From positions 372,001-436,000 of the forward strand of contig CAVZLL010000004.1 in assembly GCA_963776225.1 (NCBI GenBank): a stretch of 64,000 nt of DNA, given 5' to 3'. Made by a program: the position numbers and the translations under genes. Of this stretch, positions 16,643-25,197 are shown piece after piece. The stretch comes from Bog-756 sp963776225. GTDB taxonomy: Bacteria > Actinomycetota > Acidimicrobiia > Acidimicrobiales > RAAP-2. Positions within the stretch are counted from its first letter, which is position 1; every line of letters begins with the position of its first letter. The notes beneath the pieces are model-generated. The model ran no database searches. It saw nothing but the letters and a program-made list of their open reading frames with translations, and had not been told where the DNA came from.

Positions 16643-17952
16643 AGCTCGCGCCGGATGTCGGCGAAGGCGGTGTAGTTGCCGACGAACTCGACGGTCGCGT
16701 CGCCGTTGCGGGAGAGCGCGCGCTCCACCGCGTCGACGGGGCGGGCCACCACCTCGTGGGCGGCCTCGGCGTAGCGGAGGCGCACCGCGAGGTCGAGGCG
16801 CCGGTCGCCGGTGGCGACCAGGGCACGTCCGGCCAGACGCTCGAACGGGACGTCCCAGAGCCAGCTCGGGTCCAGGCCGTCGGCGGTCCGGGCGTTGATC
16901 GCGAGCACGACCGGCGCGCTCTCGTCGCCGGACTCCTCGAGCAGGTCGAAGACGGCCGCCCACCCGGCCGGGTTCTTGGCCAGCAAGAGCCGCACCGGGC
17001 GCCCGCGCCGGGTGACCGTGGAGAACCGGCCGGCCACCTCGGTGACCGCCGAGAGACGGGTGAGGACCCCCTCCACCCCTTCCGTCGGGACCGTCCCGGC
17101 GGGCATCGCCAGCGCGGCGACCGCCACCATGGCCGCGTTGGCGCGGTTGAAGCGCCCGGGCAGTGCGATCCGGAGCGGGTGGCGGGAGCCGTCGGCGAAC
17201 AGCAGGTCGTCGCCGTCGAGCGAGGCGTCGGTGACCGGCCGGGCGAAGTCGCACCGCTCGCAGGCCCAGTGGCCGTCCGGCGCGAAGATGATCCGACCTC
17301 CGCAGGCCGGGCATCCGACCGCGTCCTCGTGCCAGGGCTGGCCGGCCCCGACCCAGCGGACCCGCGGCGCGGCCAGTGCGGCCCAGACGACCATCGGATC
17401 GTCGGCGTTGGCGACGACGGTCACCCGGTCGGCCGCATCCGGCGCGTCGAGCGCGGCGAGCGCGGTGCGCCAGCGCTCCGCCAGCATGCGCACCTCGGCG
17501 ATGCGGTCGAGCTGGTCGCGGGAGAGGTTGAGGAGCACGACCACGCTCGGTCGGGCCTCCTCGATCAGCCGGCTGAGATAGCCCTCGTCGACCTCGAGGA
17601 CCGCCACCCGCGCGGCGGGGGCGCCGACCAGGGCCGCCACGTGACCGGGCGGCATGTTGGAGCCGGTGTCGTTGGTCGCCACACCGTCCGGCCCGGCGAG
17701 AGCCGAGGCGAGCAGGCTGGTGGTGGTCGTCTTGCCGTTGGTACCGCTCACCAGGACCACCGTGCGGCCGGTGGCCAGCGTGCGGAGCAGACCGGGGTCG
17801 ACCAGGAGCCCGGCCCGCCCCCCGACCACGGTCCCGCTCCCCCGCCCGAGGAGCCGTGAGAGCCGGTTGACGGCGCCGACCGCTGCGACCGCGACCGAGG
17901 TGCGCGGGCTCCGCCGACCCGCCGCAGGGTGGGACCCGCTGCGGTCGGTCAC
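16639..17952 (-). CDS. murT: MurT-type lipid II isoglutaminyl synthase (ATP-binding) subunit
   Basis: The protein is 437 residues from a GTG (VTDRSGSHPA) overlapping the upstream stop. It is a Mur-ligase-like protein: P-loop GTNGKTTT at 70-77, NLSRDQLDRIAEV in the central domain, and the MurT-specific zinc ribbon with CPACGG and CERC pairs. It ends with the MurT C-domain (LLLAKNPAGW, FVGNYTAF). It activates D-Glu of lipid II with ATP so that GatD ammonia can amidate it, on the cytoplasmic face of the membrane. It is sandwiched in a coupled trio with the acyltransferase fusion and gatD. Confidence 0.92.
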   Translation of the reverse strand: MTDRSGSHPAAGRRSPRTSVAVAAVGAVNRLSRLLGRGSGTVVGGRAGLLVDPGLLRTLATGRTVVLVSGTNGKTTTTSLLASALAGPDGVATNDTGSNMPPGHVAALVGAPAARVAVLEVDEGYLSRLIEEARPSVVVLLNLSRDQLDRIAEVRMLAERWRTALAALDAPDAADRVTVVANADDPMVVWAALAAPRVRWVGAGQPWHEDAVGCPACGGRIIFAPDGHWACERCDFARPVTDASLDGDDLLFADGSRHPLRIALPGRFNRANAAMVAVAALAMPAGTVPTEGVEGVLTRLSAVTEVAGRFSTVTRRGRPVRLLLAKNPAGWAAVFDLLEESGDESAPVVLAINARTADGLDPSWLWDVPFERLAGRALVATGDRRLDLAVRLRYAEAAHEVVARPVDAVERALSRNGDATVEFVGNYTAFADIRREL

Positions 17953-19334
17953 GCCGAGGGTCGTGTGCGGGCCAGTTCCTCCTCCGTCGGCACCCGGGCG
18001 TCCCGGGCCTCCTCGGGCAGCAGGTCGGCGATCGCTGCCATGAGCGTCGCGGTGTCGGCGACCGCGTCGTCGAGGCCGAGGGTCACCGGCCCGCCGACCG
18101 TCACGCTGACCGTCGGCGGATGTCGGAGGGTGCCGAGACCCGGCACCCTGGAGGACCGCGGCCACACCTGCTCGGTCCCCCAGAGCCCGATCGCGATCAC
18201 CGGCGCACCGGTCTCGGCGGCCAGGCGTGCGGCACCGGTGTGGCCGTGCAGCACCGGATCGAAGAAGGCCGGGCCCCGGGGGATGGTCCCCTCGGGCAGC
18301 ACGAGGACCACCTCGCCGGCACGCAGGGCGGCTGCGGCACGACGCATCGGATCACCCGAGCGGCTCCCGCGGTCGACCGGGATGCCGCCGAGCGCCCGGG
18401 CCAGCTGCCCGACCAGCGGCGCGTCGAAGAGCTCCTGTTTGCCCATGAAGCGGACCGGCCGACCGAGTCGGGCCGCGACCAGCGCGAGTGCCACCACGTC
18501 GAAGTAGCTCCGGTGGTTGGAGGCCAGCAGCACCGGACCGCGGTCGGGGATGTGATCGACGCCGCGGATGGTGAAGCGTGCGTAGGGGAACGCCTCGGGC
18601 CGCACGAACGGTCGCAGCAGATGATACGGCTCGAGTCCGATCGCCGAAGGGACGCCCGGCGCGCGGTCCCAGTGCTCGAGCGGCCACCGGCGGGCCAGCG
18701 CGACCGCGGCCAGCCTCGGATCGGCGTTGAGCGGGTGCGGGCGGCCGACAGCACCGAGGAGGGGGAGGTCGAAGACGCTGTCCGAGTAGGCGTGCGACGA
18801 CCCGAGGTCCACGCCGTGCCCGTCCGCCCAGGTGCGGACCGCCGCGAGCTTGGCGGTTCCCCAGACGAAGCGACCGTCCAGGCGGCCGGTGTAGCGACCG
18901 TCGGTGACCGCGTAGCGGGTGGCCAGCAGGTCGTCGAAGCCGAGCGCCTCGGAAAGGGGGGAGACCAGGTCGTAGGGAGTCGTCGTTGCGAGCACCAGGA
19001 GCCGGCCGTCGTCCCGGTGCCCGGCGAGCACCTCGAGTGCCCAGGGCTGGACCAGATCGATCAGGGACTCGACGGCGAGCTTGCCCGCCCTCCTGACTGC
19101 GTCTGCCGGTCGGCCACTCATCACCCTGGCCGCGGCGCGGGCGAGCGCGATGAACGGGACGGTCTCCCCGAATCGGTTGTAGACCGCGTAGAGGAGGTCC
19201 TCCCCCGGAAGGTGGCTCCCGGCCGGGAGGACCCCTTCGGCCACCATCGCCTCCCGGAGGACCGGTCCGCTCGCCGACCGGATGAGCGTGCGGTCGAGGT
19301 CGACGAACACGGCAGAGCGTGCGGGCGGCATCAC
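17949..19334 (-). CDS. HAD-IB phosphatase / PlsC acyltransferase fusion protein
   Basis: The protein is 461 residues; an ATG lies one codon after the GTG used here. Residues 8-215 are a HAD-IB domain with a canonical motif I (FVDLDRTLI, Asp12/Asp14), LLVLATTTPYDLV as motif II region, and YSDSVFDLPLL as motif IV. Residues about 240-450 are a PlsC domain with SNHRSYFD and VLPEGTIPRG. Such fusions occur in actinobacteria and may dephosphorylate and acylate glycerolipid intermediates. Its second half parallels the acyltransferase encoded at 14773. The stop overlaps the murT start, which ties membrane lipid and peptidoglycan precursor genes into one transcript. Confidence 0.9.
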   Translation of the reverse strand: MMPPARSAVFVDLDRTLIRSASGPVLREAMVAEGVLPAGSHLPGEDLLYAVYNRFGETVPFIALARAAARVMSGRPADAVRRAGKLAVESLIDLVQPWALEVLAGHRDDGRLLVLATTTPYDLVSPLSEALGFDDLLATRYAVTDGRYTGRLDGRFVWGTAKLAAVRTWADGHGVDLGSSHAYSDSVFDLPLLGAVGRPHPLNADPRLAAVALARRWPLEHWDRAPGVPSAIGLEPYHLLRPFVRPEAFPYARFTIRGVDHIPDRGPVLLASNHRSYFDVVALALVAARLGRPVRFMGKQELFDAPLVGQLARALGGIPVDRGSRSGDPMRRAAAALRAGEVVLVLPEGTIPRGPAFFDPVLHGHTGAARLAAETGAPVIAIGLWGTEQVWPRSSRVPGLGTLRHPPTVSVTVGGPVTLGLDDAVADTATLMAAIADLLPEEARDARVPTEEELARTRPSA

Positions 19335-19416
19335 CTCACGCTACCGCCGGGCATCCTGGGCCGGCGGCGCTCCACGCGGCCGGCGACCGGCGACCGGCGA
19401 CCGGCCCCCGGACGCG

Positions 19417-19453
19417 GCAAAGGGACCACCAGGGGGGGAGGCGGTCCCTTTGC
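19417..19453. promoter_or_regulatory. Perfect 11-bp inverted repeat with a G-rich loop
   Basis: GCAAAGGGACC at 19417-19427 pairs exactly with GGTCCCTTTGC at 19443-19453 around a 15-base loop containing seven consecutive G. It lies between divergent genes (19334 and 19573), where a terminator is not needed. It may act as an operator, a 5'-UTR hairpin or a barrier; the function is not evident. A run of GGCGACC copies sits just before it. Confidence 0.5.
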
Positions 19454-19461
19454 ACTGACGC

Positions 19462-19490
19462 AACAAGGAAAGGAGGGGGGTTCCTTTGTT
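19462..19490. promoter_or_regulatory. Second, imperfect G-loop hairpin next to the first
   Basis: AACAAGGAA at 19462-19470 and TTCCTTTGTT at 19481-19490 form a stem with a one-base bulge around AGGAGGGGGG. Its CAAGGAA/TTCCTTTG stem resembles the CAAAGG/CCTTTG core of the preceding repeat, so the pair looks like related tandem sites upstream of the LysR gene. Confidence 0.4.
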
Positions 19491-19572
19491 CCTGTGGTCG
19501 TGCCTTCACTGTATAACGGTCGCGAGCAATCAGTCAAGCAGTTAATGTCGATATCTGCTATCGTGTGAAACG

Positions 19573-20487
19573 ATGGAGCTCCGACACCTCCAGGCGCTGA
19601 CGGCGATCAGCGACCACGGGACCTTCTCGGCCGCGGCCTCACACCTCGGCACCGTCCAGTCGAACGTCTCCGCCCATGTGGCGCGGCTCGAGCGCGAGCT
19701 CGGTTCGCCGATGATCGACCGCTCGGACGGCCGGCTCACCGAAGAGGGGACGGTGGTGGTGGCGCGGGCCCGGCGGATCCTCGCCGAGCTGGACGCGTTG
19801 GTCTCCGACGTCGCCGCCTGCAGGGACGAGGTGTCCGGCACCGTCCGGGTGGGCATGATCGGCACGACCGCCCGGTGGCTGGTCCCCGGGCTCCTCGACG
19901 CCGCCGCCAAGCGCCACCCCAAGCTGCGGCTCATGGTCGTCGAGGGGAACACGACCAGCCTCGAGCCCCAGCTCGCCTCCGGACAGCTCGACCTCGCCGT
20001 GGTCAACTTCCCGCTGCCCGGGCGGGACCTGGTCGGCCGGCTCCTCTTCGAGGAGGACCTCATGCTGGTGGTGCCCGAGGGCCATCCCCTGGCCGAACCC
20101 GACCACCCGCTCACCCTGGAGGACCTCGCCGAGCTCGAGCTCCTCCTCCCGCTGCCCGGCACCGCCTTCCGGGACGAGCTCGACGCGGTCACCAGGCCGC
20201 TCGGGATCACGCTTCTGCCGGCGGCCGAGCTCGACGGGCTCCGCCTCATCGCGTCGCTCACGTTCGAGGGCTACGGCCCGGCCATCCTGCCCGCCACCGC
20301 CATCCCGGGGATCCTCCGTGACCGCTTCCGCCCGGTCCCGGTCGAGGGGCTCCCCCGGCGCCGGGTCGGCGTGGCCCAGCGGAGCCGCGGGCTTCCCTCG
20401 GCGCCGACCCGTGCCCTCATCGACCTGCTCACCGCGGTGGTCGCTGCGGCCGAGGGCCGGCCGGACGGGCTGCACCTCCCCGCCTGA
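19573..20487 (+). CDS. LysR-family transcriptional regulator
   Basis: The protein is 304 residues from ATG. Residues 1-60 are the winged helix-turn-helix (MELRHLQALTAISDHGTFSA, then ASHLGTVQSNVSAHVARLE). Residues about 90-295 are the substrate-binding fold (VRVGMIGTTARWLVPGLLD, LDLAVVNFPLP, LMLVVPEGHPLAEPD). LysR proteins usually regulate a neighbouring divergent operon and need a small-molecule effector. Here the divergent neighbour is the HAD-acyltransferase/murT/gatD set, making it the best candidate target (inference). A short inverted repeat CGATA-N5-TATCG lies 8 to 22 bases upstream of the start. Confidence 0.93.
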   Translation: MELRHLQALTAISDHGTFSAAASHLGTVQSNVSAHVARLERELGSPMIDRSDGRLTEEGTVVVARARRILAELDALVSDVAACRDEVSGTVRVGMIGTTARWLVPGLLDAAAKRHPKLRLMVVEGNTTSLEPQLASGQLDLAVVNFPLPGRDLVGRLLFEEDLMLVVPEGHPLAEPDHPLTLEDLAELELLLPLPGTAFRDELDAVTRPLGITLLPAAELDGLRLIASLTFEGYGPAILPATAIPGILRDRFRPVPVEGLPRRRVGVAQRSRGLPSAPTRALIDLLTAVVAAAEGRPDGLHLPA

Positions 20488-20515
20488 GGCCGCGGAGCGC
20501 TCCCTGAGCGACCGG

Positions 20516-21238
20516 TCAGCCGACCCCGGCGACCGCGACCAGGGTGTCGAGGGCGAGCCGCGGCGGCAGGAGCCGGCGGGCCGTCGCCGTCGCCGCCTTG
20601 CGCAGGGTGGTCGGGCTGGCGTGCCCGGTGAAGGAGATCTCGATGTCGGTGAAGCCGTTGGCCGTGAGCACCTGGCGGAGGGTGTCCTCGCAGTACCAGC
20701 AGGTGTGCTGCGGATGCACCTGGCCATGGCCGCCGAACCGGTAGACGAACCCTCCCACGTAGAAGACGTTGGGGGTGGTGAGGACCAGCTGTCCACCGGG
20801 ACGGAGGTGGCGGCGCACGCCGGCGAGGAAGCCATGCACGTCGTCGAGGTGCTCGATGATCTCCCCGGCGAAGACCACGTCGAAGGTGCGACCGAGGTCG
20901 AAGTCCCTGGCGTCGGCCAGCTGCACGTCGTGACCTTCGGCGAGCAGCGCCTCGATCGTGCCGGCGTCGATGTCGATGCCCATCGCTGTCGAGGCCGCCT
21001 TCTCGACCAGACCGTGCACCCAGTCGGGCCGGCCGTAGCGCGAGGCACAACCGACGTCGAGGACCGACCGGCCCTCGAGCATCGGGCGCACCGCCTCGAA
21101 TCGGTCGGCGAGTGACCCGTTCCCCCACTGCCCCTCACCCCAGGTGGGCTGCAGGAAATGGCCGGTGGCGGCACCGTCGGAGCGAACCAGGCCGGTGGCC
21201 GCCCTCGATCGATCGCCCGTTGATCCCGCTGCCATCAC
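20516..21238 (-). CDS. Class I SAM-dependent methyltransferase
   Basis: The protein is 240 residues (GTG, with an ATG as second codon). The Rossmann SAM site is SVLDVGCASRYG at about residues 58-70; AMGIDIDAGTIEAL gives the acidic residue for ribose, and DVVFAGEIIEHLDD is motif II/III. GGQLVLTTPNVFYVGGFVYR follows. It resembles ubiquinone/menaquinone-type and sugar or small-molecule methyltransferases of the Methyltransf_23 group. The substrate is not evident, and its position between a LysR gene and an AlgH-family gene does not settle it. Confidence 0.88.
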   Translation of the reverse strand: MMAAGSTGDRSRAATGLVRSDGAATGHFLQPTWGEGQWGNGSLADRFEAVRPMLEGRSVLDVGCASRYGRPDWVHGLVEKAASTAMGIDIDAGTIEALLAEGHDVQLADARDFDLGRTFDVVFAGEIIEHLDDVHGFLAGVRRHLRPGGQLVLTTPNVFYVGGFVYRFGGHGQVHPQHTCWYCEDTLRQVLTANGFTDIEISFTGHASPTTLRKAATATARRLLPPRLALDTLVAVAGVG

Positions 21239-21406
21239 CCGTCCCCGTCCGTGCCGTCCGCGGGCCGTCGCTGCACCTCACCGGCCCCGTCCGCGGCCCG
21301 GTCGGTACCGTTCGGCCCGGAGGGTCCACGCTACCATCGGCCGCGCCGACCGGACCCTGCGGCGGCTGGGGGGACCGTCCCCAGACCACCGCCGACGCGC
21401 CCGGGA

Positions 21407-22060
21407 TCAGTTCGCCGCCGGATCCTCGGGATAGCCCGCGACCAGCCCGAGCGCGCCGCCCTGTCGGCGGAGCACACGGCGCCAGAGGCCTTCGGGATCG
21501 GCGGAGATCGGGTCGCGGGCCTCCGCCCGCACCACGTACCACGACCCCTCGGCGATCTCGGCCTCGAGCTGTCCGGCCTCCCACCCTGCGTACCCGGAGA
21601 AGAGCCGCGCCCCGACGATCGAGGGGGCAACCTCGGCCGGGTCCGCCCCCAGGTCGACCGTGCCGACCGGACGCTCGGCATCGACCAGCAGCCGCCAGCC
21701 GGTCGGTCGACCGGTCGCCCCGGCGACCCCGTCCGCCCGCGACGCGAGGCGGACCAGCCCGATGAGCGCGTTACGGGCGACCGGCCCGCCGGTGAACAGC
21801 TCGGCAGGAGGGGTGGCCAGCCCGTGCCACTGGGGCATGAGCTCGTCGACCGCGACCCCGCCCGGGCGGTCGATGACCACCCCCAGCGCGCCGTGCTCAC
21901 CGTGGTCGAGGACCAGGATCACCCGTCGGGAGAAGTTGGGGTCCTCGATCGCAGGGGTGGCGACCAGGAGGTAGCCCCCGAGGACCGCCGGCGCGGGCTC
22001 GCCGCCGTAGGGGTCGAAGGCGCTGAACGGGTCGATCGGCACGACACGATGATGACCCAC
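21407..22060 (-). CDS. YqgE/AlgH family protein
   Basis: The protein is 217 residues from a GTG at 22060; another in-frame GTG at 22042 is equally plausible, and neither has a clear ribosome site. Family signatures are clear: YLLVATPAIEDPNFSRRVIL, DHGEHGALGVVIDRP, and ARLFSGYAGWEAGQLEAEIA. YqgE/AlgH proteins (DUF179) are widespread cytoplasmic proteins of unresolved biochemical role; in Pseudomonas AlgH was linked to alginate regulation. The gene is divergent from the enoyl-CoA hydratase with only 48 bases between the starts. Confidence 0.93.
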   Translation of the reverse strand: MGHHRVVPIDPFSAFDPYGGEPAPAVLGGYLLVATPAIEDPNFSRRVILVLDHGEHGALGVVIDRPGGVAVDELMPQWHGLATPPAELFTGGPVARNALIGLVRLASRADGVAGATGRPTGWRLLVDAERPVGTVDLGADPAEVAPSIVGARLFSGYAGWEAGQLEAEIAEGSWYVVRAEARDPISADPEGLWRRVLRRQGGALGLVAGYPEDPAAN

Positions 22061-22108
22061 GGGGGACCCCGAGTGGCGCGGGGCGGGAGGGTCGGTGAGG
22101 CTGGGCCG

Positions 22109-22908
22109 ATGGCACTCGTCTCGATCACCACCGTCCGGCCTCACGTGCGCCAGATCACCCTCGACCATCCCGCCCGCCTCAACTCGATGTCGTTCGCTCT
22201 GGTCGGCGACCTCTACGCCGCGCTGGACACCGTGGCCGCCGACAACGACTGCCGGGTGGTCGTGCTGACCGGTGCCGGCCGCGCCTTCTGCTCGGGCCTC
22301 GAGCTCGAGCACGCCGGCTCCCCCCGGGCACCGACGACCTCGGACGCCACCGGATGGGGATGCGGGCGATGGAGTTCATGGGAGGCATCGTCCCCGCCAT
22401 GCGTGCGATCCCCCAGCCGATCGTCGCGGCCGTCAACGGGCCTGCCTATGGCGGCGGGATGTGCCTGACCCTCGGGGCGGACATCCGGCTGGCCGGACGG
22501 AGCGCGGTCTTCTGCGGTGCAGGCATCACCAACGGGCTGAGCGGCTGCGAGCTCGGCGTCAGCTGGTTGCTGCACCGCGCCGTCGGGACCTCGCACGCGA
22601 ACCACATCCTCCTGACCGGGCGCAGGGTCGGTGCAGAGGAGGCGGGGCGGATCGGGCTGGTCTCCGAGGTCCTCGCCGACGACGAATTGCTCGAGCGGGC
22701 GGTCCGCCTTGCCGAAGGGATGTGCGCGCTGAGCCCGTTCGGACTGGCGCTGACCAAGGACACCCTCTGGGCCGCGCTCGAGGTCGGAAGCCTGCAGACG
22801 GCGGTCGACCTCGAGAACCGGACCCAGCTGCTGGCGGGCCACACCGGGAACCTGACCGAGGCGACCGCCGCGTTCAGGGAGAAGCGGCCTCCGGTCTACA
22901 CGGAGTAG
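22109..22908 (+). pseudogene. Enoyl-CoA hydratase/isomerase split by a 1-base deletion
   Basis: The ATG start follows GTGAGG. The first part (MALVSITTVRPHVRQITLDH to GAGRAFCSGLELEHAGSP) is the crotonase N-terminus with its oxyanion-hole strand. The frame is lost in the six-C run at 22320-22325, and the downstream phase resumes PGTDDLGRHRMGMRAMEFMG to KRPPVYTE. Adding one C restores about 266 residues, the normal family length. Downstream motifs IVAAVNGPAYGGGMCLTLG and NGLSGCELGVSW carry the second oxyanion residue and catalytic-region Glu. The family hydrates 2-enoyl-CoA in beta-oxidation. A homopolymer break makes a sequencing indel likely. Confidence 0.85.
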
Positions 22909-22914
22909 CCGGCG

Positions 22915-23145
22915 GTGCCCAAGGCTCGGCGGGGTGGTCGGCGGCGGCGCGGTCCGGCGGGCGGTGGGCGCGACGGCGCGGCCCGGGAGCATTGGCGGGA
23001 CGACGGATCGCCGAAGACGAAGTACTCCTCACAGGACGAGGCCAACCGGATGGCGCTGCAGCGGCTGCTCGAGGACGGGTCCGATCTGGACCCCTACCCC
23101 TGCTCGTTCTGCGGAGCGTGGCACCTCGGCAGTCGGCGGGAGTGA
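22915..23145 (+). CDS. Small protein with a CxxC-WHL zinc-type motif
   Basis: A 76-residue GTG-start protein, 6 bases after the hydratase stop. The first 25 residues are Arg/Gly-rich (ARRGGRRRRGPAGGGRDG). The middle is EANRMALQRLLEDGSD, and the C-terminus has PCSFCGAWHLGS, a CxxC plus His arrangement seen in small zinc-binding proteins. It may bind nucleic acid, but no function can be assigned. The motif is more convincing than the basic leader. Confidence 0.6.
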   Translation: MPKARRGGRRRRGPAGGGRDGAAREHWRDDGSPKTKYSSQDEANRMALQRLLEDGSDLDPYPCSFCGAWHLGSRRE

Positions 23146-23200
23146 TCCACCCGGAGCCCGCCACGACCGGGCCGCGGGGCGACGGCCGGGCTCCTGACTG

Positions 23201-23216
23201 TACCGTCTGGACGGTA
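23201..23216. promoter_or_regulatory. Palindromic operator upstream of a TetR gene
   Basis: TACCGTCTGGACGGTA is a perfect inverted repeat of two 7-base arms around TG, 10 bases before the TetR start. Its position predicts autoregulation of the TetR/MFS operon. The arms begin with TACC, like the operator at 9473. Confidence 0.68.
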
Positions 23217-23226
23217 AAGTGCGCAG

Positions 23227-23850
23227 ATGCCGACCGCCGCGACCAGGCGACACGCCGCCCCCCGTGGCCCCCACCGGGACGCCGCCGGCACCAAGCGTCG
23301 CATCCTCACCGCTGCCGAGGAGGTGGTCCTGCGCGACGGCGTCGTGCACCTCACCCTGGACGCGGCCGCGGCCGAAGCCGGCCTCAGCAAGGGTGGTGTC
23401 CTCTACCACTTCCCCTCCCGCGACGCGCTGGTCGCCGCGATGGTCGCAGCGATCATCGACGAGTTCGAGGCCGCCATCGCCCGCCACCTCCCGGCAGATG
23501 GAGACGAGGGTTCCGGCGCGGCAGGGTCGTTCACCCGAGCCTACGTGTCGGCCACCTTCGACCCCGGCACCGCGGGCACCCGGGGCCCCTCCCGCCAGGA
23601 CCGCCTGGGCGCGGCACTCATCGCCGCCGCCGCCGCCGAGCCCGAGCTCCTGGTCCCCCTCCGGGATGCCGCCGAGCGGTGGCAGGCCCGGCTGGCGGCC
23701 GACGGGCTCGACCCGGTGCTCGCTTCGCTCGTGCGCCTCGCCTGTGACGGGCTCTGGCTCTGCGATCTCTTCGGGTTGGCGCCGCCGACGGGCGCGCGGC
23801 GCGACGCGCTGGGCACCGCCCTCGAGCGAATGGCCGGGGCACCCCGATGA
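23227..23850 (+). CDS. TetR-family transcriptional regulator
   Basis: The protein is 207 residues from ATG. The DNA-binding domain lies at about residues 24-72 (TKRRILTAAEEVVLRDGVVH, then LDAAAAEAGLSKGGVLYHFP), ending in the usual YHFPSRDALV. The remaining 130 residues are an Ala-rich helical ligand domain. The gene is preceded by a 16-bp palindrome and overlaps the following MFS gene by ATGA, so the expected role is local repression of that transporter. A sensed drug or lipid is likely but not identifiable. Confidence 0.93.
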   Translation: MPTAATRRHAAPRGPHRDAAGTKRRILTAAEEVVLRDGVVHLTLDAAAAEAGLSKGGVLYHFPSRDALVAAMVAAIIDEFEAAIARHLPADGDEGSGAAGSFTRAYVSATFDPGTAGTRGPSRQDRLGAALIAAAAAEPELLVPLRDAAERWQARLAADGLDPVLASLVRLACDGLWLCDLFGLAPPTGARRDALGTALERMAGAPR

Positions 23851-25169
23851 CGCGGTCGGACCCGGGCACTCCGGTCGAGCGCACCGACGGGTCGCGCCGG
23901 CTCATCCGGACCCTTACCGTGACGGTCTTCATCCAGTGGCTCGGTGCTACCGCGATCGTGCCGATGCTGCCCGTCTACATCCGGCACCTCGGCGGGTCGG
24001 ACTTCCTCGCCGGCCTGGTCATGGCGTCGTTCTTCGCCGCGGGCGTCCTCTTCCAGTACCCGACCGGGAGACTCGCCGACCGGATCGGCCGACGTCCGGT
24101 GCTCGTCGCCGGCCTCGCGGTCTACGGCCTCGCCAGTCTGGCCTTCCTCGCACCCATCGTCCCGGGCATGGCCATCCTCTTGCGCGGACTGCAGGGGCTC
24201 GGCGCCGGAGCCGCGGCGGTGGCCTCCCTCGCCATGATCTCGGGAGCGGTCGCGGTCGAGCGCCGGGGCCGGGCGTTCGCCTCCATCTACGCCGGCGAGA
24301 TCGCCGGGATGGCGGTCGGCCCGCTCATCGGGAGCATCGTCGGGGTGCACCACATGTGGCTGATGTTCCTCGGCTCGGGGGTCGCCGCCTTCGTCGCCTG
24401 CATCCCCGCGCTCCGCATCACCGAGGCGACACCGGTCACCCAGTCCCCGGTGCAGCCGGGCGGGCGGCACCTCACCCGCGTCGTGTGGCGGCGGCCGATG
24501 ACCGGCGCCCTCGTCGCGGCGACCGCGCTCGGCCTCACCACCGGCGTCTACGACATCTGCTGGACGCTCCTCCTGGTGGCCCGCGGCGCGTCCGGCTGGC
24601 AGATCGGGGTCTCCTGGACGATGTTCGCGGTGCCCTTCGTGCTCCTCGCCCGGCCGAGTGGCTGGCTCGCCGACCACATGGACCGGCGCGCACTCGTCCT
24701 CGGGGGGCTGGGCCTCGCCGCGCTCTTCTGCACCTCGTACCCGTTCATCCACAGCGTGCCGGCACTGATCACCCTCGGCGCGATCGAGGCGTTCGGCTTC
24801 GCCGCCGCGATGCCGGCCATGCAGTCGCTGCTGACCCAGGGCACGGCCGAGTCCGAGGTCGGGCGGGTGCAGGGAACCTACGCCACCGTCCAGACCAGCT
24901 GCACCGCGCTGGCGGCAGCCTGCGCCGGCGCGGCGTTCGCCGCTGCCACCTGGCTCCCGTTCGTCGCCGTGGCGGCGATCACCGTCACCGCGCTCGCCGT
25001 GGCCGGACTGGTCTGGCGTCCGGTGGCCGGTCGCGTCCATCCGCGCGCCGGGGCCGGAACGACGGCGACGCCGATGCCGCCGCAGTCGCCGGACGAGGCG
25101 ATCCCGCTCCCACCGATGGTCGTGGTCCAGCCTGCCGGGGTGGCCGGAGCCGTCGCCGAGGCGCACTGA
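23847..25169 (+). CDS. Major facilitator superfamily transporter
   Basis: The protein is 440 residues, with its start overlapping the TetR stop. Twelve hydrophobic segments can be followed, starting at LTVTVFIQWLGATAIVPMLP. The loop 2-3 signature is GRLADRIGRRPVLVAG, and a matching GWLADHMDRRALVLGG follows in the second half. The tail from about residue 390 is Pro/Thr-rich and cytoplasmic. The layout matches proton-driven drug or metabolite exporters of the DHA1 type. Pairing with TetR suggests an inducible efflux pump (inference). Confidence 0.92.
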   Translation: MTRSDPGTPVERTDGSRRLIRTLTVTVFIQWLGATAIVPMLPVYIRHLGGSDFLAGLVMASFFAAGVLFQYPTGRLADRIGRRPVLVAGLAVYGLASLAFLAPIVPGMAILLRGLQGLGAGAAAVASLAMISGAVAVERRGRAFASIYAGEIAGMAVGPLIGSIVGVHHMWLMFLGSGVAAFVACIPALRITEATPVTQSPVQPGGRHLTRVVWRRPMTGALVAATALGLTTGVYDICWTLLLVARGASGWQIGVSWTMFAVPFVLLARPSGWLADHMDRRALVLGGLGLAALFCTSYPFIHSVPALITLGAIEAFGFAAAMPAMQSLLTQGTAESEVGRVQGTYATVQTSCTALAAACAGAAFAAATWLPFVAVAAITVTALAVAGLVWRPVAGRVHPRAGAGTTATPMPPQSPDEAIPLPPMVVVQPAGVAGAVAEAH

Positions 25170-25197
25170 GCGGGCCGACGGGCGTCGGCCGGCGGGC

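Noticed and set aside
19417..19453. Intrinsic terminator
   Set aside because: It lies between two divergent starts and has a long G-rich loop with no T-tract, so termination is not the natural reading.
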